Made by a program: the position numbers and the translations under genes
Source of the DNA: Synechococcus sp. HJ21-Hayes
GTDB lineage: Bacteria > Cyanobacteriota > Cyanobacteriia > PCC-6307 > Cyanobiaceae
Reading direction: 5' to 3'
Length of the DNA: 64,000 bases
NCBI RefSeq assembly: GCF_024345835.1
Contig: NZ_JAGQBW010000007.1
Location: forward strand, 62,001 to 126,000
Shown: in pieces, positions 36,103 to 46,194 of the stretch
Numbering within the stretch: the stretch's first letter is position 1
Layout: each line of letters starts with the position of its first letter
Notes under the pieces: generated by a model
What the model saw: the letters and a program-made list of their open reading frames with translations, nothing else
Databases searched by the model: none
What the model was told of the DNA's origin: nothing

Positions 36103-37350
36103 ATGGGCGCTTCGATCGGGATAGTGGGGGGAGGCCAGCTGGCCTGGATGCTGGCGGAGGCTGCCCAACGGCGGGGTGTGTCCCTGCAGGTGCAAACCCC
36201 CAATCCCCAGGATCCTGCCGTTGCGCTGGCATCCGGCGTGGTGCAGGCGGATGTGCGCGATGTGGGCGCCACCCGGAGGTTGGCCCAGGGCTGCTCCGCC
36301 ATCAGCTTTGAGAATGAGTGGGTGGATCTGCAGGGCCTGGCTCCCTTGGAGGCGGAAGGTATTCAGTTCGTTCCCTGCCTGGATGCCCTCAAACCCCTGG
36401 TGTGCAAGCGCAGCCAACGGGAACTGTTGCAGCGGCTGAATCTGCCTTCCCCGCGCTGGATTCCCCTGGATCTGGTGCAGCAGAAGCAGCCCGTTCCAGA
36501 GCTGATGCCGCCGGTACCGACGGGTGCTCCCAGCGGTGCTCCTGCCCCAGGCCCTGCTGTGCAGTTGCCGGATGGGTTCGCCTTTCCGTTGATGGCCAAG
36601 GCTGCCAGTGGCGGCTACGACGGCAAGGGCACCGCCCTGCTGCGTTCAGCCGTGGAGCTAGAGGCCTTGATGCAGCGGGTGGACGCCGGGAACTGGATCC
36701 TGGAGGAGTTCGTGAGCTTCGACCAGGAGCTAGCGGTGGTGGCTGCCCGGGACCGCCAGGGGGAAGTGGTGTGTTTTCCCCTGGTGCAAACCCATCAGTA
36801 CCAGCAGGTGTGTGACTGGGTGCTGGCACCGCTGGAGGCGAACCACGGCCTGCAGCAGCGGGTGCGCAACATTGCCGCCTCGCTGCTCACCTCTCTGGAT
36901 TATGTGGGCGTGCTCTCGATTGAGTTCTTTTATGGGCCCAGGGGCCTGATGGTCAATGAACTGGCGCCCCGCACCCACAATTCCGGCCATTTCTCCATTG
37001 AAGCCTGCAATCTCAGCCAGTTTGATCAGCAACTGCTCGTGGTGGCCGGTGAGCAAGCTCAGGAACCAGAGCTGGTGGTGCCTGGTGCCTTGATGGTGAA
37101 TCTGCTCGGCTTCGAGGTGTCCGACAGTGAGTACGCCCCCCAGCGCGAGGCGCTGAAGGCCCTTGCTGATGCGCACCTGCACTGGTATGGCAAGCAGGGA
37201 GCGGCCCCCGGCCGCAAGCTGGGTCACATCACCGTGCTGCTGCGCGAAGCAGAGAGTGCCGCTCGCCGCCAGGAGGCCATGGCACGCCTTGAGCAGGTGA
37301 GGCAGATCTGGCCCCTACCGCCTGGCCCGGATCCCCAGCAGGGGGCTTAG
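36103..37350 (+). CDS. purK: 5-(carboxyamino)imidazole ribonucleotide synthase
   Basis: ATP-grasp enzyme of purine synthesis; 415 residues from ATG 36103 (MGASIGIVGGGQLAWML). The biotin-carboxylase-like N-terminal domain and NPQDPAVALASGVVQADVRD are present. FPLMAKAASGGYDGKGTALLRS near 165 is the ATP loop. VGVLSIEFFYGPRGLMVNELAPRTHNSGHFSIEAC near 267-301 is the catalytic core. Residues about 125-155 are a proline-rich insertion (PELMPPVPTGAPSGAPAPGP) that makes the protein longer than usual. A weak Shine-Dalgarno and 60-nt gap separate it from the ABC permease. Confidence 0.95.
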   Translation: MGASIGIVGGGQLAWMLAEAAQRRGVSLQVQTPNPQDPAVALASGVVQADVRDVGATRRLAQGCSAISFENEWVDLQGLAPLEAEGIQFVPCLDALKPLVCKRSQRELLQRLNLPSPRWIPLDLVQQKQPVPELMPPVPTGAPSGAPAPGPAVQLPDGFAFPLMAKAASGGYDGKGTALLRSAVELEALMQRVDAGNWILEEFVSFDQELAVVAARDRQGEVVCFPLVQTHQYQQVCDWVLAPLEANHGLQQRVRNIAASLLTSLDYVGVLSIEFFYGPRGLMVNELAPRTHNSGHFSIEACNLSQFDQQLLVVAGEQAQEPELVVPGALMVNLLGFEVSDSEYAPQREALKALADAHLHWYGKQGAAPGRKLGHITVLLREAESAARRQEAMARLEQVRQIWPLPPGPDPQQGA

Positions 37351-37425
37351 GATTGCGCTGGGCTGCTGTGTTGGTGACTGCCTTCTACAGTTTTCTGATC
37401 TGACTCCCTTTTCGACTTGGGGCGT

Positions 37426-37437
37426 CTGTCGCGACAG
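37426..37437. promoter_or_regulatory. perfect 12-nt palindrome in intergenic region
   Basis: CTGTCGCGACAG reads identically on both strands. It lies in the 277-nt gap between purK and a small secreted protein gene, which also has a short hairpin CCGGC/GCCGG (37447-37462) and a repeated CTGACTCCC. It may be a dimeric regulator site; no known consensus was recognised. Confidence 0.3.
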
Positions 37438-37627
37438 TGCCGTAGACCGGCCTCGTAGCCGGAAACGAATCTCCGCTCTGACTCCCCTTCTGGTTTATCC
37501 AGGTCGGAATCTGGGGCAACACGGCACGGTGGTCCATCCTCTTCCAGTGCAATGAGTCCTGTCAGTTCCGAGGGTTGGACGGACTGGCGAGTGGACTGAC
37601 AAACGGTCTGACACATTGACGCACGAC

Positions 37628-37867
37628 ATGACCAGATCCTTTGCCCTCGCTGTGGCTGTTGTTGCGCTTGGCGTCTGTGTGGTGCCTGTCCGGGCCATCA
37701 GCCGTGATGACGCCTGTGCGCGCTTTGCCAGCAAGCTCAGCGACGCAGTGAAAGCTGGCGACACCGCCAAGGCGCAGCAGGTTTACAGCGTTGGCAGCCA
37801 GCGCATCGCCAGCCGCTTCAACGGAGCCACTTGCCCCAACGTTCAGCCCCCGGCCAGCGGCAACTAA
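37628..37867 (+). CDS. small exported protein, function unknown
   Basis: 79 residues from ATG 37628 (a TTG at 37616 is also open). Residues 1-23 form a clear signal peptide (MTRSFALAVAVVALGVCVVP, then VRA). The mature part is a short charged helix DDACARFASKLSDAVKAGDTAKAQQVYSV with two cysteines in total (DDACARF and GATCPNV). No family recognised. It stands alone in an otherwise gene-poor, AT-richer section, so its own promoter is likely in the upstream 277 nt. Confidence 0.68.
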   Translation: MTRSFALAVAVVALGVCVVPVRAISRDDACARFASKLSDAVKAGDTAKAQQVYSVGSQRIASRFNGATCPNVQPPASGN

Positions 37868-38426
37868 GGCCACTCCTGGAGAATGCGGTCGAATAGGACC
37901 AGTCGGTCTCATCGGTGAAGATCCCCAGTGGTTGGTAGCGGGATCCGATCTTGCCAGCAAGTGGCTGCTGGCCAAGCTGAGCACCGACGTTCAATTTGGG
38001 TATACGGCTAAAGCTCAGGGAATTTGCTGCATTGCTGGTGGGTAATTTCAATGGATTCTCTTTCCCGCCAGCGCAAAGCTCTATGGCATTGTCGGGAATA
38101 CAGGTGCCACGGCGTGAGCGATTCACGACAATCAAAAGGCCGTTCGGGGGTGGTCAGACTTTGGACATGTGTTGGGATCAGTTCTCTCCACGTTCAGCGG
38201 ATTTACCCCACATCGTTAATGCTTTTCATGGTTAGGACTGTTGGGTTCATGGATGATCAACCATGGAGATCTTCTTCTTGGTTCTAGACTGGTTTCTGTT
38301 GCTGTATCTCTTGGTTTGAGCTGTCTTTGAATGGCGTTGCTCAGTTGCCCATAAGCCCCGCTGTGTGTTGACCCTGTTCTGATGTCTTGGTGTGCCAGCC
38401 TTTGTTCGCGTCCACGGGTAAAGACC
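37868..38426. other. 559-nt gene-poor, AT-richer region
   Basis: No convincing coding sequence on either strand. Open frames at 37996-38235 (plus) and 37818-38135 (minus) lack a recognisable family, good starts or neighbours. Base composition differs from the flanking genes. No terminal inverted repeats or tRNA-like folds were seen. It may hold a decayed gene, a small RNA or inserted DNA. Confidence 0.5.
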
Positions 38427-38705
38427 TCAGTTCTGCATGGTCTGCGCGATGAGGGCTTCCAGGCCGGCTTGATCCAGGCCGGTGACCACGAACACTTCCT
38501 GGGCGCTGCTGCCTCGGCGCGCCACCAGCTTCCAGCCTCCGGTAATGGGAATGGATACCCGTAGGCGAAGTTCCGGCGCTCGGCCCCTCACCCGGGAGAT
38601 CACGGCGGGGGTGATGGTGTCGATCTCGGGGCTGCGCACCAGCCGCCGGAGCAGTGGGATCAGCCCGTCCAAGTAGGTGCTGTGGGTGATCACCAACCTG
38701 CCCAT
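38427..38705 (-). CDS. DUF2103 domain-containing protein
   Basis: 92 residues from ATG 38705 (MGRLVITHSTYLDGLIPLL). The family core is present: ITHSTYLDGLIPLLRRLV at the start, IDTITPAVISRVRG in the middle, and LRVSIPITGGWKLVARRGSSAQEVFVVTG near the end. DUF2103 is described as a predicted metal-binding family; its activity is unknown. A longer in-frame extension to 38903 is rejected because homology begins at MGRL. It lies downstream of clpS on the same strand. Confidence 0.85.
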   Translation of the reverse strand: MGRLVITHSTYLDGLIPLLRRLVRSPEIDTITPAVISRVRGRAPELRLRVSIPITGGWKLVARRGSSAQEVFVVTGLDQAGLEALIAQTMQN

Positions 38706-38932
38706 GGTTTTGCCGTGGTATGGGCTGGCCAACCCTAGGGAACCCTTCAGAGCATGCCGTCCGCTCCACCTTGTCCATGGCTGCGCCAGCCCTACCCGAT
38801 CGGCGCCACGCCCTGATTGGCCAGCGCCTACCGGATCATCAGCTTCGTGTTGGAGGCTGAGCAGCAGAGGTTGCATACCCGGCCGCTGTTCCAGTTGATG
38901 CACCGTTCCCGCAACGGTTGAGGGTTTCCGCT

Positions 38933-39292
38933 TCAGCCCCGCTCCAACGGCGCCATGGTGAGGCCTTCAGCCCCGAGTTGTTGGTGGTACAGCTCGGCCT
39001 GCTCGAGGGGGCCGCTCCACACCACGGCTGAGCCCGTGGAATCAATCCGGTGGGCGAGATCCCAGGCCTGGTCTGGCTGCATGCCGGGGATGTAGCGCAC
39101 CAGTACCTCCACCACGTGCTGGAAGGTGTTGTGGTCGTCGTCCAGCACGATCACCCGTGCTGTGGGGTAGGGCTGCTGCAGCAACTGGCGTTCCATCACG
39201 GCCTGCCCACCGGGGTTGGAGGACGTGCTTTGAACTGACTGCACGGGGGTCTTCAGCACGGCTGGATGACGGTCAACAACAGAACAAGGCAT
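38933..39292 (-). CDS. clpS: ATP-dependent Clp protease adaptor ClpS
   Basis: 119 residues. The ClpS core starts at ARVIVLDDDHNTFQHVVEVLVRYIP near residues 46-70, with the N-degron-binding DDDHNTF motif intact. AHRIDSTGSAVVWSGPLEQAELYHQQL follows. It delivers N-end-rule substrates to ClpC/ClpP. A 30-residue N-terminal extension is present if ATG 39292 is used; an internal ATG at MERQLL would remove it. It is divergent from petN, 71 nt apart; clpP lies about 4 kb away. Confidence 0.92.
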   Translation of the reverse strand: MPCSVVDRHPAVLKTPVQSVQSTSSNPGGQAVMERQLLQQPYPTARVIVLDDDHNTFQHVVEVLVRYIPGMQPDQAWDLAHRIDSTGSAVVWSGPLEQAELYHQQLGAEGLTMAPLERG

Positions 39293-39363
39293 CGAAGAGG
39301 TGGCCTGGGCCCTCTCAGGGCCTCAAGGCTGGGTAAAGTGCGCCCACACGAATTTCTCACGCC

Positions 39364-39465
39364 ATGTTGATCACCGTGGGTTGGGCCTCCCTGGCTGCTC
39401 TGTTCACCTTCTCGATCGCCATGGTGGTGTGGGGCCGCAACGGCGACGGCACCCTTAACTTCTGA
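39364..39465 (+). CDS. petN: cytochrome b6f complex subunit PetN (subunit VIII)
   Basis: 33-residue single-helix thylakoid protein. It reads [19 protein letters not shown] and continues [10 protein letters not shown] to the TGA at 39463-39465. The [21 protein letters not shown] block is diagnostic for PetN, which stabilises the b6f dimer between the photosystems. It is divergent from clpS and followed 20 nt later by another small hydrophobic ORF. Confidence 0.95.
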   Translation: MLITVGWASLAALFTFSIAMVVWGRNGDGTLNF

Positions 39466-39485
39466 GCCCCCTGGCAGCGGCTGCT

Positions 39486-39659
39486 GTGACCGATCTCGCC
39501 CTCACTGGCAACAACGTGTTGGCGATCGTGGCCACCTCCTTGCTGGTGTTCGTTAGTGGAGGTGTGATTTATCTCTCCACGATCGAGTGGCGGGATCGCC
39601 GGCGCCGCCAGCAACCGGTGCGGATGGCGACGAAAGCCGGCACCAAGGCCCGCCGGTGA
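39486..39659 (+). CDS. small single-helix membrane protein downstream of petN
   Basis: 57 residues from GTG 39486. One hydrophobic segment (NVLAIVATSLLVFVSGGVIYL) is followed by an acidic/aromatic turn (STIEWRDRRRRQQ) and a strongly basic tail. The length, spacing (20 nt after petN) and membrane topology suggest a real gene cotranscribed with petN. No named subunit was recognised. It ends 24 nt before cofH. Confidence 0.7.
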   Translation: MTDLALTGNNVLAIVATSLLVFVSGGVIYLSTIEWRDRRRRQQPVRMATKAGTKARR

Positions 39660-39683
39660 TCACGAGCCTGTGAGAGCTCCGCT

Positions 39684-40934
39684 TTGACGCCCTTGCTCCA
39701 GGCCGATCGGCCAGAGCCGCTGGCCCAGTGGGCCTGGCAGGAGGCAGGCGAGCTGTTGGTGCCTCCCCCCTCCGAGGGCCATCGTCCCGGGGCAACCTGG
39801 AGCCCCGAGCTGCAGCAGCAGCTGGATGTTGCCCTTCGCCGGGATCCGGCTTCGCATGATGCGGCGATCCTGGCCTTGCTCTTGCTCGAGACGCCGCCCA
39901 GTTCCTCGTTGCGCCAGGCGGCTGATGGCCTCCGCGAGCAGCTGGTGGGTGACGCGGTGACCTACGTGGTGAACCGCAACCTCAACTTCACCAACCACTG
40001 CCTGCAGCATTGCAGCTTCTGCGCGTTCCGCCGGGATCCCGGTGAGGCAGGAGCCTACTGGCACTCCTTAGAGCTCCTCCAGGACAGAGCAGCGGAGGCC
40101 CAGGCCCTCGGGGCCACGGAGCTTTGCCTGCAGGGCGGCTTGAATCCTGAGGCGCGGCTCCAAGGCTCTGCCCTTCATTACTACATTCGGCTGCTGACGG
40201 CCTGCCGTGATGCGGCCCCCGGGCTGCATCTGCATGCCTTCTCTCCCCAGGAGTTGCTGTTCATCGCGGAGCAGGACAGGCTCCCCCTTGCGGAGGTGAT
40301 CGCAGCCCTGAAGCAAGCCGGCCTTGGTTCTGTTCCGGGCACGGCCGCCGAGGTGCTCAGCGAGCGGATCCGGCGCCGCCTCTGCCCTGAGAAACTCACG
40401 GCCCGCCAGTGGTGTGCCGTGATCCGCGAAGTGCATGCGGCCGGGCTGCCGAGCACCGCCACGCTGATGGCTGGCCATCTTGAACACCCTGCCGACCGCG
40501 CAGCTCACCTGCTCACCCTCGTGGCCCTGCAGCAACGGGCCTGGCAGCATCAGCAGATGGGTTTCACCGAGTTCGTGCTGCTTCCCTTCATCGGGGCGTC
40601 CGCACCCGCCTCCCTGCGTCAACGGGTGGGACGGGATCAGCCCGATCGGGAGGCGATGCTGGCCCTCACGGCCCAGGCGCGGTTGCTTTTGGGGCCCTGG
40701 TTTGTGAATCACCAGCCCAGTTGGGTGAAGCTCACTCTGGAGGGAGCCACAGAAGCCCTGCGCTGGGGGTGTAACGATCTCGGCGGAACGCTCATGGAGG
40801 AGTCGATCACCACCATGGCTGGGGCCCAGGGCGGCACCTGCCAATCGCCGCAGCAACTGGAGCAGGCGGCGCGCTCCCTGGGGCGGCCCGTGCGGGTGCG
40901 CACCACGCTGTATGGGGCACCGGTATGCGCGTGA
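39684..40934 (+). CDS. cofH: FO synthase subunit 2, radical SAM CofH
   Basis: With CofG makes 7,8-didemethyl-8-hydroxy-5-deazariboflavin (FO), the antenna pigment of cyanobacterial photolyases and the F420 core. 416 residues from TTG 39684; no ATG lies before the core. The radical SAM cluster motif is NFTNHCLQHCSFCAFRR (CX3CX2C) near residues 103-119. LCLQGGLNPEARL near 148, and LPSTATLMAGHLEHPADR near 255 also fit CofH. The C-terminal block AGAQGGTCQSPQQLE is typical. It overlaps the next gene by 10 nt. Confidence 0.92.
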   Translation: MTPLLQADRPEPLAQWAWQEAGELLVPPPSEGHRPGATWSPELQQQLDVALRRDPASHDAAILALLLLETPPSSSLRQAADGLREQLVGDAVTYVVNRNLNFTNHCLQHCSFCAFRRDPGEAGAYWHSLELLQDRAAEAQALGATELCLQGGLNPEARLQGSALHYYIRLLTACRDAAPGLHLHAFSPQELLFIAEQDRLPLAEVIAALKQAGLGSVPGTAAEVLSERIRRRLCPEKLTARQWCAVIREVHAAGLPSTATLMAGHLEHPADRAAHLLTLVALQQRAWQHQQMGFTEFVLLPFIGASAPASLRQRVGRDQPDREAMLALTAQARLLLGPWFVNHQPSWVKLTLEGATEALRWGCNDLGGTLMEESITTMAGAQGGTCQSPQQLEQAARSLGRPVRVRTTLYGAPVCA

Positions 40935-42250
40935 AGCTCAGCAAGCTGCCCCTGCGCTTCACCATCCTTTCAACGGCCGTATTGGTGGTGGCTCCAGCCC
41001 TGGTTCTCGGGCTGTTTCCCCGTAGCAATGCCTCGGGCCTGGACCGGCTGGTGGGGGCTGCCGCGATGGTCCAGAGCTTTGCCTCGGCGGCGAACCAACC
41101 CGTTCCTCCCCTCTGGCGCCAGCGCCTGGGCGAGGCCTCTGCCCAGCGGCTGTGGCGCCAGCAACGGCGCCTGTGGTGGCAGTTCTGGGGGGGGCATGGG
41201 GATGCCGGCGCCTACCTGGTGCTCAATGCCCCAGCCAACCTCCCCCTTCCTGCCAATGGCCTGCGGGTGGATGATCTGCTGGTGGTGGCGCCCGACCCCT
41301 TGGCGCGCCAGTTGCTACGGGATCAGCTCAAGGTGACCCGCCGAGCCCCTCGGGGCATGGAGCAGCGCTGCAGCACCCAGTTGCGTCAGCGGGAGGCCGT
41401 GCTCTGGAACGGCACGGCCCTGGGCCAGATGTTGGGCCCCCTCGCCCCCGTGGTGCAGAGCGTGCAGCACGGTTGCCTGCTGCTGCGTTCCGAGCGGCAG
41501 GCCCTGCTCTGGCAGGGAGAGGCGGATGCCACTGAGGGGCTGCTGTCCCGAGCCCCCACGCCGATACCGGAACCGGTGTTGCAACCCCTGCCCGCACCCC
41601 TATTGATGGAGTTGCAGGGTCGGCGCCTGGATTTGCTCACCCGCGGACTGCTCAGCAGCCAGTTGGTGCGCCAATCCCTGGCTCAAACCTATGGCCTCGG
41701 TCCGCAGCAGCTCACGCTTCTGGAGCGCACACCCTTCCAGTTGCGGCTTAGGGCCGTGCCCACGGGTCGTTTCCAGGCAGGGCTCGAGCTGCAGGTGCCG
41801 GTGGGAGCGGATCGCAGCCGGTGGGGGTCCCTGCTGGCCGGCCTGCGCAAGGCGCTGCTCGATCAAGGGCTCATGGAGCAGGAGCTGGGCCCTACCGGCC
41901 AGGCCCTGCAGGCGCCAGGGCCGGCCACCACGGCGCCCACCAGCACCTGGAGTCGGGAGGACGGCATGGTGGTGGGCGGCTGGCGCTGGTTCCAGGCGGC
42001 TGGCGCCCCCCAGTTGCTGCTGTTCCTCGGGCCCGTGCCCACCCAGGCCTCGGTGTCAGCCACTGTTCCCCAGGCCGATTGGCGTCTGCGGCTGCGCCCC
42101 CAGGCCATGCTGAAGGCCTCGTTGCTGCCTGAGAGCCTGCCCCTGGTGGTGAGCCGATCCGCTGAGCTGCAGCTGCTGGGGCGCACGGCCAGTGGCCGTG
42201 CTGGCGAGCGCCAGAGCGCCCTGGCGGGGCGCCTGGATTTGAAGCCCTAG
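40925..42250 (+). CDS. membrane-anchored conserved protein, function unknown
   Basis: 441 residues. One N-terminal hydrophobic segment (LRFTILSTAVLVVAPALVLGLF, residues 10-31) precedes a large exported or lumenal domain rich in Leu, Gln and Arg. Recognisable repeats of the type LLVVAPDPLARQLLRDQLK and LLLRSERQALLWQGEAD occur, but no catalytic motif. It overlaps cofH by 10 nt, so translation is probably coupled, although its job may be unrelated. Its TAG shares CTAG (42247-42250) with the stop of the convergent psb29. Family not recognised. Confidence 0.72.
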   Translation: MRVKLSKLPLRFTILSTAVLVVAPALVLGLFPRSNASGLDRLVGAAAMVQSFASAANQPVPPLWRQRLGEASAQRLWRQQRRLWWQFWGGHGDAGAYLVLNAPANLPLPANGLRVDDLLVVAPDPLARQLLRDQLKVTRRAPRGMEQRCSTQLRQREAVLWNGTALGQMLGPLAPVVQSVQHGCLLLRSERQALLWQGEADATEGLLSRAPTPIPEPVLQPLPAPLLMELQGRRLDLLTRGLLSSQLVRQSLAQTYGLGPQQLTLLERTPFQLRLRAVPTGRFQAGLELQVPVGADRSRWGSLLAGLRKALLDQGLMEQELGPTGQALQAPGPATTAPTSTWSREDGMVVGGWRWFQAAGAPQLLLFLGPVPTQASVSATVPQADWRLRLRPQAMLKASLLPESLPLVVSRSAELQLLGRTASGRAGERQSALAGRLDLKP

Positions 42251-42936
42251 TTGGCTTCCTCTGCTGAAGAACCCTGGCTCAGGGCCCGCTCGCGGCGGCG
42301 CCGGTCGGCGGCCAGGGTTTCCTCCACGAGTTCCACGGCTTGGGCCATCTTCTCGATGTTGGTGGCATAGAGGCCCAGGTCCTTGTCCACCCGGTCCTTG
42401 ATCAGGCCCATGGCCTCCCCGATGTCGTGGGCGGCGCTGCGCAGGGCCTGGGGGTCGAGGGCATCGGAGCCACGGGCGCTCTGCAGCAGGCTCAACAGCC
42501 CCACGGCCACGAGTCGTGAGTAGTGGAAGTCCGAGCGCTGCACGCCGGAGAGCAGGCCCGCGATCGGGGCCGGGGCACCCTCGCCCCGGTTCGAGAGCCA
42601 GCCCTTCACCTCCTCGAGGCTGTGGTGCCCCACGCTGGCCACCGCATCCGCGGCCATCTGGCGCAGTTGAGCGGGGTCAAAGCCATTGGCGCTGCAGAGG
42701 GCGGCGAACAGGGGGTCGCGTTGCTCGTCGGGGCGGTAGCCCTTGGACAAGCTGTCGAACACCTGGGTGAGGCCCACGGCGAACAGGCCATCGGCCTGGA
42801 AGCCCTTCTGGTGGCTCAGCAGGTGCAACTCCACCAGCAGTTCGTCCACCAGGCGGCGGTAAAGGGGGGCGATCACATGGGGAAACGCCGCATGAAAGGC
42901 CCGCTTGCTATCGGCAACGGTCTGGCTGGCGCCCAC
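42247..42936 (-). CDS. psb29: photosystem II biogenesis protein Psb29/Thf1
   Basis: About 229 residues from GTG 42936; TTG 42942 adds two. The Thf1 core is clear: TVADSKRAFHAAFPHVIAPLYRRLVDELLVELHLLS near residues 6-41, GLFAVGLTQVFDSLSKGYRPDEQRDPLFAALC near 50, and a coiled C-terminus (IEKMAQAVELVEETLAADRRRRER). In plants and Synechocystis it supports PSII assembly and FtsH complex stability. ftsH lies just beyond clpP, a notable neighbourhood. Confidence 0.93.
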   Translation of the reverse strand: MGASQTVADSKRAFHAAFPHVIAPLYRRLVDELLVELHLLSHQKGFQADGLFAVGLTQVFDSLSKGYRPDEQRDPLFAALCSANGFDPAQLRQMAADAVASVGHHSLEEVKGWLSNRGEGAPAPIAGLLSGVQRSDFHYSRLVAVGLLSLLQSARGSDALDPQALRSAAHDIGEAMGLIKDRVDKDLGLYATNIEKMAQAVELVEETLAADRRRRERALSQGSSAEEAN

Positions 42937-43023
42937 GCTCAAGGGTTCAAGGTGGGGCGACCCTAGCGCTGCAGATGCCCCACCCTCAGTAGGATCCGCA
43001 AAGCTGCTGCCTGCTCCGTGTCG

Positions 43024-43614
43024 ATGATCCCGATCGTGATCGAAGAGTCGGGCCGAGGGGAGCGGGCGTTCGACATCTATTCCCGGCTGCTGCGGGAGCG
43101 GATCATTTTCCTGGGCGAACCGGTGACAGCTGAATCCGCCAACCGCATCGTGGCCCAGCTGCTGTTCCTGGAGGCGGAAGATCCCGACAAGGACATCTTC
43201 CTCTACATCAATTCCCCCGGTGGCTCCGTCTACGACGGCCTAGGAATCTTTGACACCATGCAGCACATCAAGCCTGATGTGCAGACCGTCTGCGTGGGCC
43301 TGGCCGCCTCCATGGGTGCCTTCTTGCTCTGCGCCGGTGCCAAGGGCAAGCGCAGCAGCCTCACCCACTCGCGGATCATGATCCACCAGCCCCTGGGAGG
43401 CGCCCGCGGCCAGGCCAGCGACATCCGCATCCAAGCCGACGAGATTCTGTATCTCAAGAAGAAGCTCAATCAAGAGCTCGCCGACCGCACGGGCCAGCCC
43501 CTGCCCCGCATCGAGGAAGACACCGACCGCGACTTCTTTATGTCGCCGGCCGAGGCTGTGGAGTACGGCCTGATCGACAAGGTGATCGACAAGCGCCCCG
43601 TACGGCCTGTCTGA
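43024..43614 (+). CDS. clpP: ATP-dependent Clp protease proteolytic subunit
   Basis: 196 residues from ATG 43024 ([22 protein letters not shown]). The serine nucleophile is in [20 protein letters not shown] near residues 92-111, the histidine in [14 protein letters not shown] near 114-127, and the aspartate downstream in ERNTDRDFF-like sequence ([22 protein letters not shown]). All three are present, so it is an active protease chain, not ClpR. Cyanobacteria have several paralogues; which number this is cannot be told. It is divergent from psb29 and convergent with ftsH. Confidence 0.96.
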   Translation: MIPIVIEESGRGERAFDIYSRLLRERIIFLGEPVTAESANRIVAQLLFLEAEDPDKDIFLYINSPGGSVYDGLGIFDTMQHIKPDVQTVCVGLAASMGAFLLCAGAKGKRSSLTHSRIMIHQPLGGARGQASDIRIQADEILYLKKKLNQELADRTGQPLPRIEEDTDRDFFMSPAEAVEYGLIDKVIDKRPVRPV

Positions 43615-43647
43615 GCCCATGCTTCCAGGCATCATGAGGTCATGAAA

Positions 43648-43675
43648 AAAGCCCGCGGTTCACACCGCGGGCTTT
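43648..43675. terminator. bidirectional intrinsic terminator between clpP and ftsH
   Basis: An 11-nt perfect stem AAAGCCCGCGG/CCGCGGGCTTT encloses TTCACA. On the minus strand it is followed by six T's, a good terminator for ftsH. On the plus strand the T run is shorter (TTTCTGTT), weaker for clpP. It lies 28-34 nt from both stops. Confidence 0.85.
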
Positions 43676-43702
43676 CTGTTGGTCTTGCAGGTCCAGGCCA
43701 GC

Positions 43703-45640
<1,938 letters not shown>

Positions 45641-45724
45641 GGCAGTGGAAATCCGGATCTGGATGTTTAACAAGTGTAAAGCGAGCCCTCGCCGATCCGG
45701 GGCTGGATCCACTGGAGGTGAGTG

Positions 45725-46045
45725 CTACACGGCTTCCTGCCAGTCCGCCGGCTCGCGGCTGTTCTCAGGATCGGGCGCAATGCTGAGGGTGCGGGGGGCC
45801 GTGCCCGTGGGTGCGGTGGGTTCATCGGGCTCGAGCGACAGCTGTTCCACCGGCAGGCTCTCCATCAGCTCAGGCCCGCCCAGGCCGTGGGTCCAGATTT
45901 CCACCACGCTGCCGGGAGGCGCCAAGAAGCTGAGCAGCTCGAAGGGGAACACCACCCGTTCGAGAAAAAACTCATCCGGGCCGATGCAACGCACGATCAC
46001 CATGCGATCGGTGCCGTTGCGGTAGCCGCAGGAGAGCTGGGCCAA
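45725..46045 (-). CDS. DUF1830 domain-containing protein
   Basis: 106 residues. The family core is LSCGYRNGTDRMVIVRCIGPDEFFLERVVFPFELLSFLAPPGSVVEIWTHG (read in parts, residues 4-55). DUF1830 proteins are small, cyanobacterial and uncharacterised. The tail is acidic/proline-rich. The start is TTG at 46045 because an in-frame TAG lies upstream without an ATG. It lies upstream of ftsH on the same strand with an 84-nt gap. Confidence 0.8.
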   Translation of the reverse strand: MAQLSCGYRNGTDRMVIVRCIGPDEFFLERVVFPFELLSFLAPPGSVVEIWTHGLGGPELMESLPVEQLSLEPDEPTAPTGTAPRTLSIAPDPENSREPADWQEAV

Positions 46046-46194
46046 GGGAATCAGTCCTATGCAGAACAGCTAATAAACTCACCTGTGGGCTCCGTGATGG
46101 TTGCATCCAACACGGTTTAGGGGACCCGAGCGCTTCTTAAGCTTTTCTTTCTGCTGGTTTCGACATTTGCGGGGCCTGGCGGGAGTGGCCTGCC

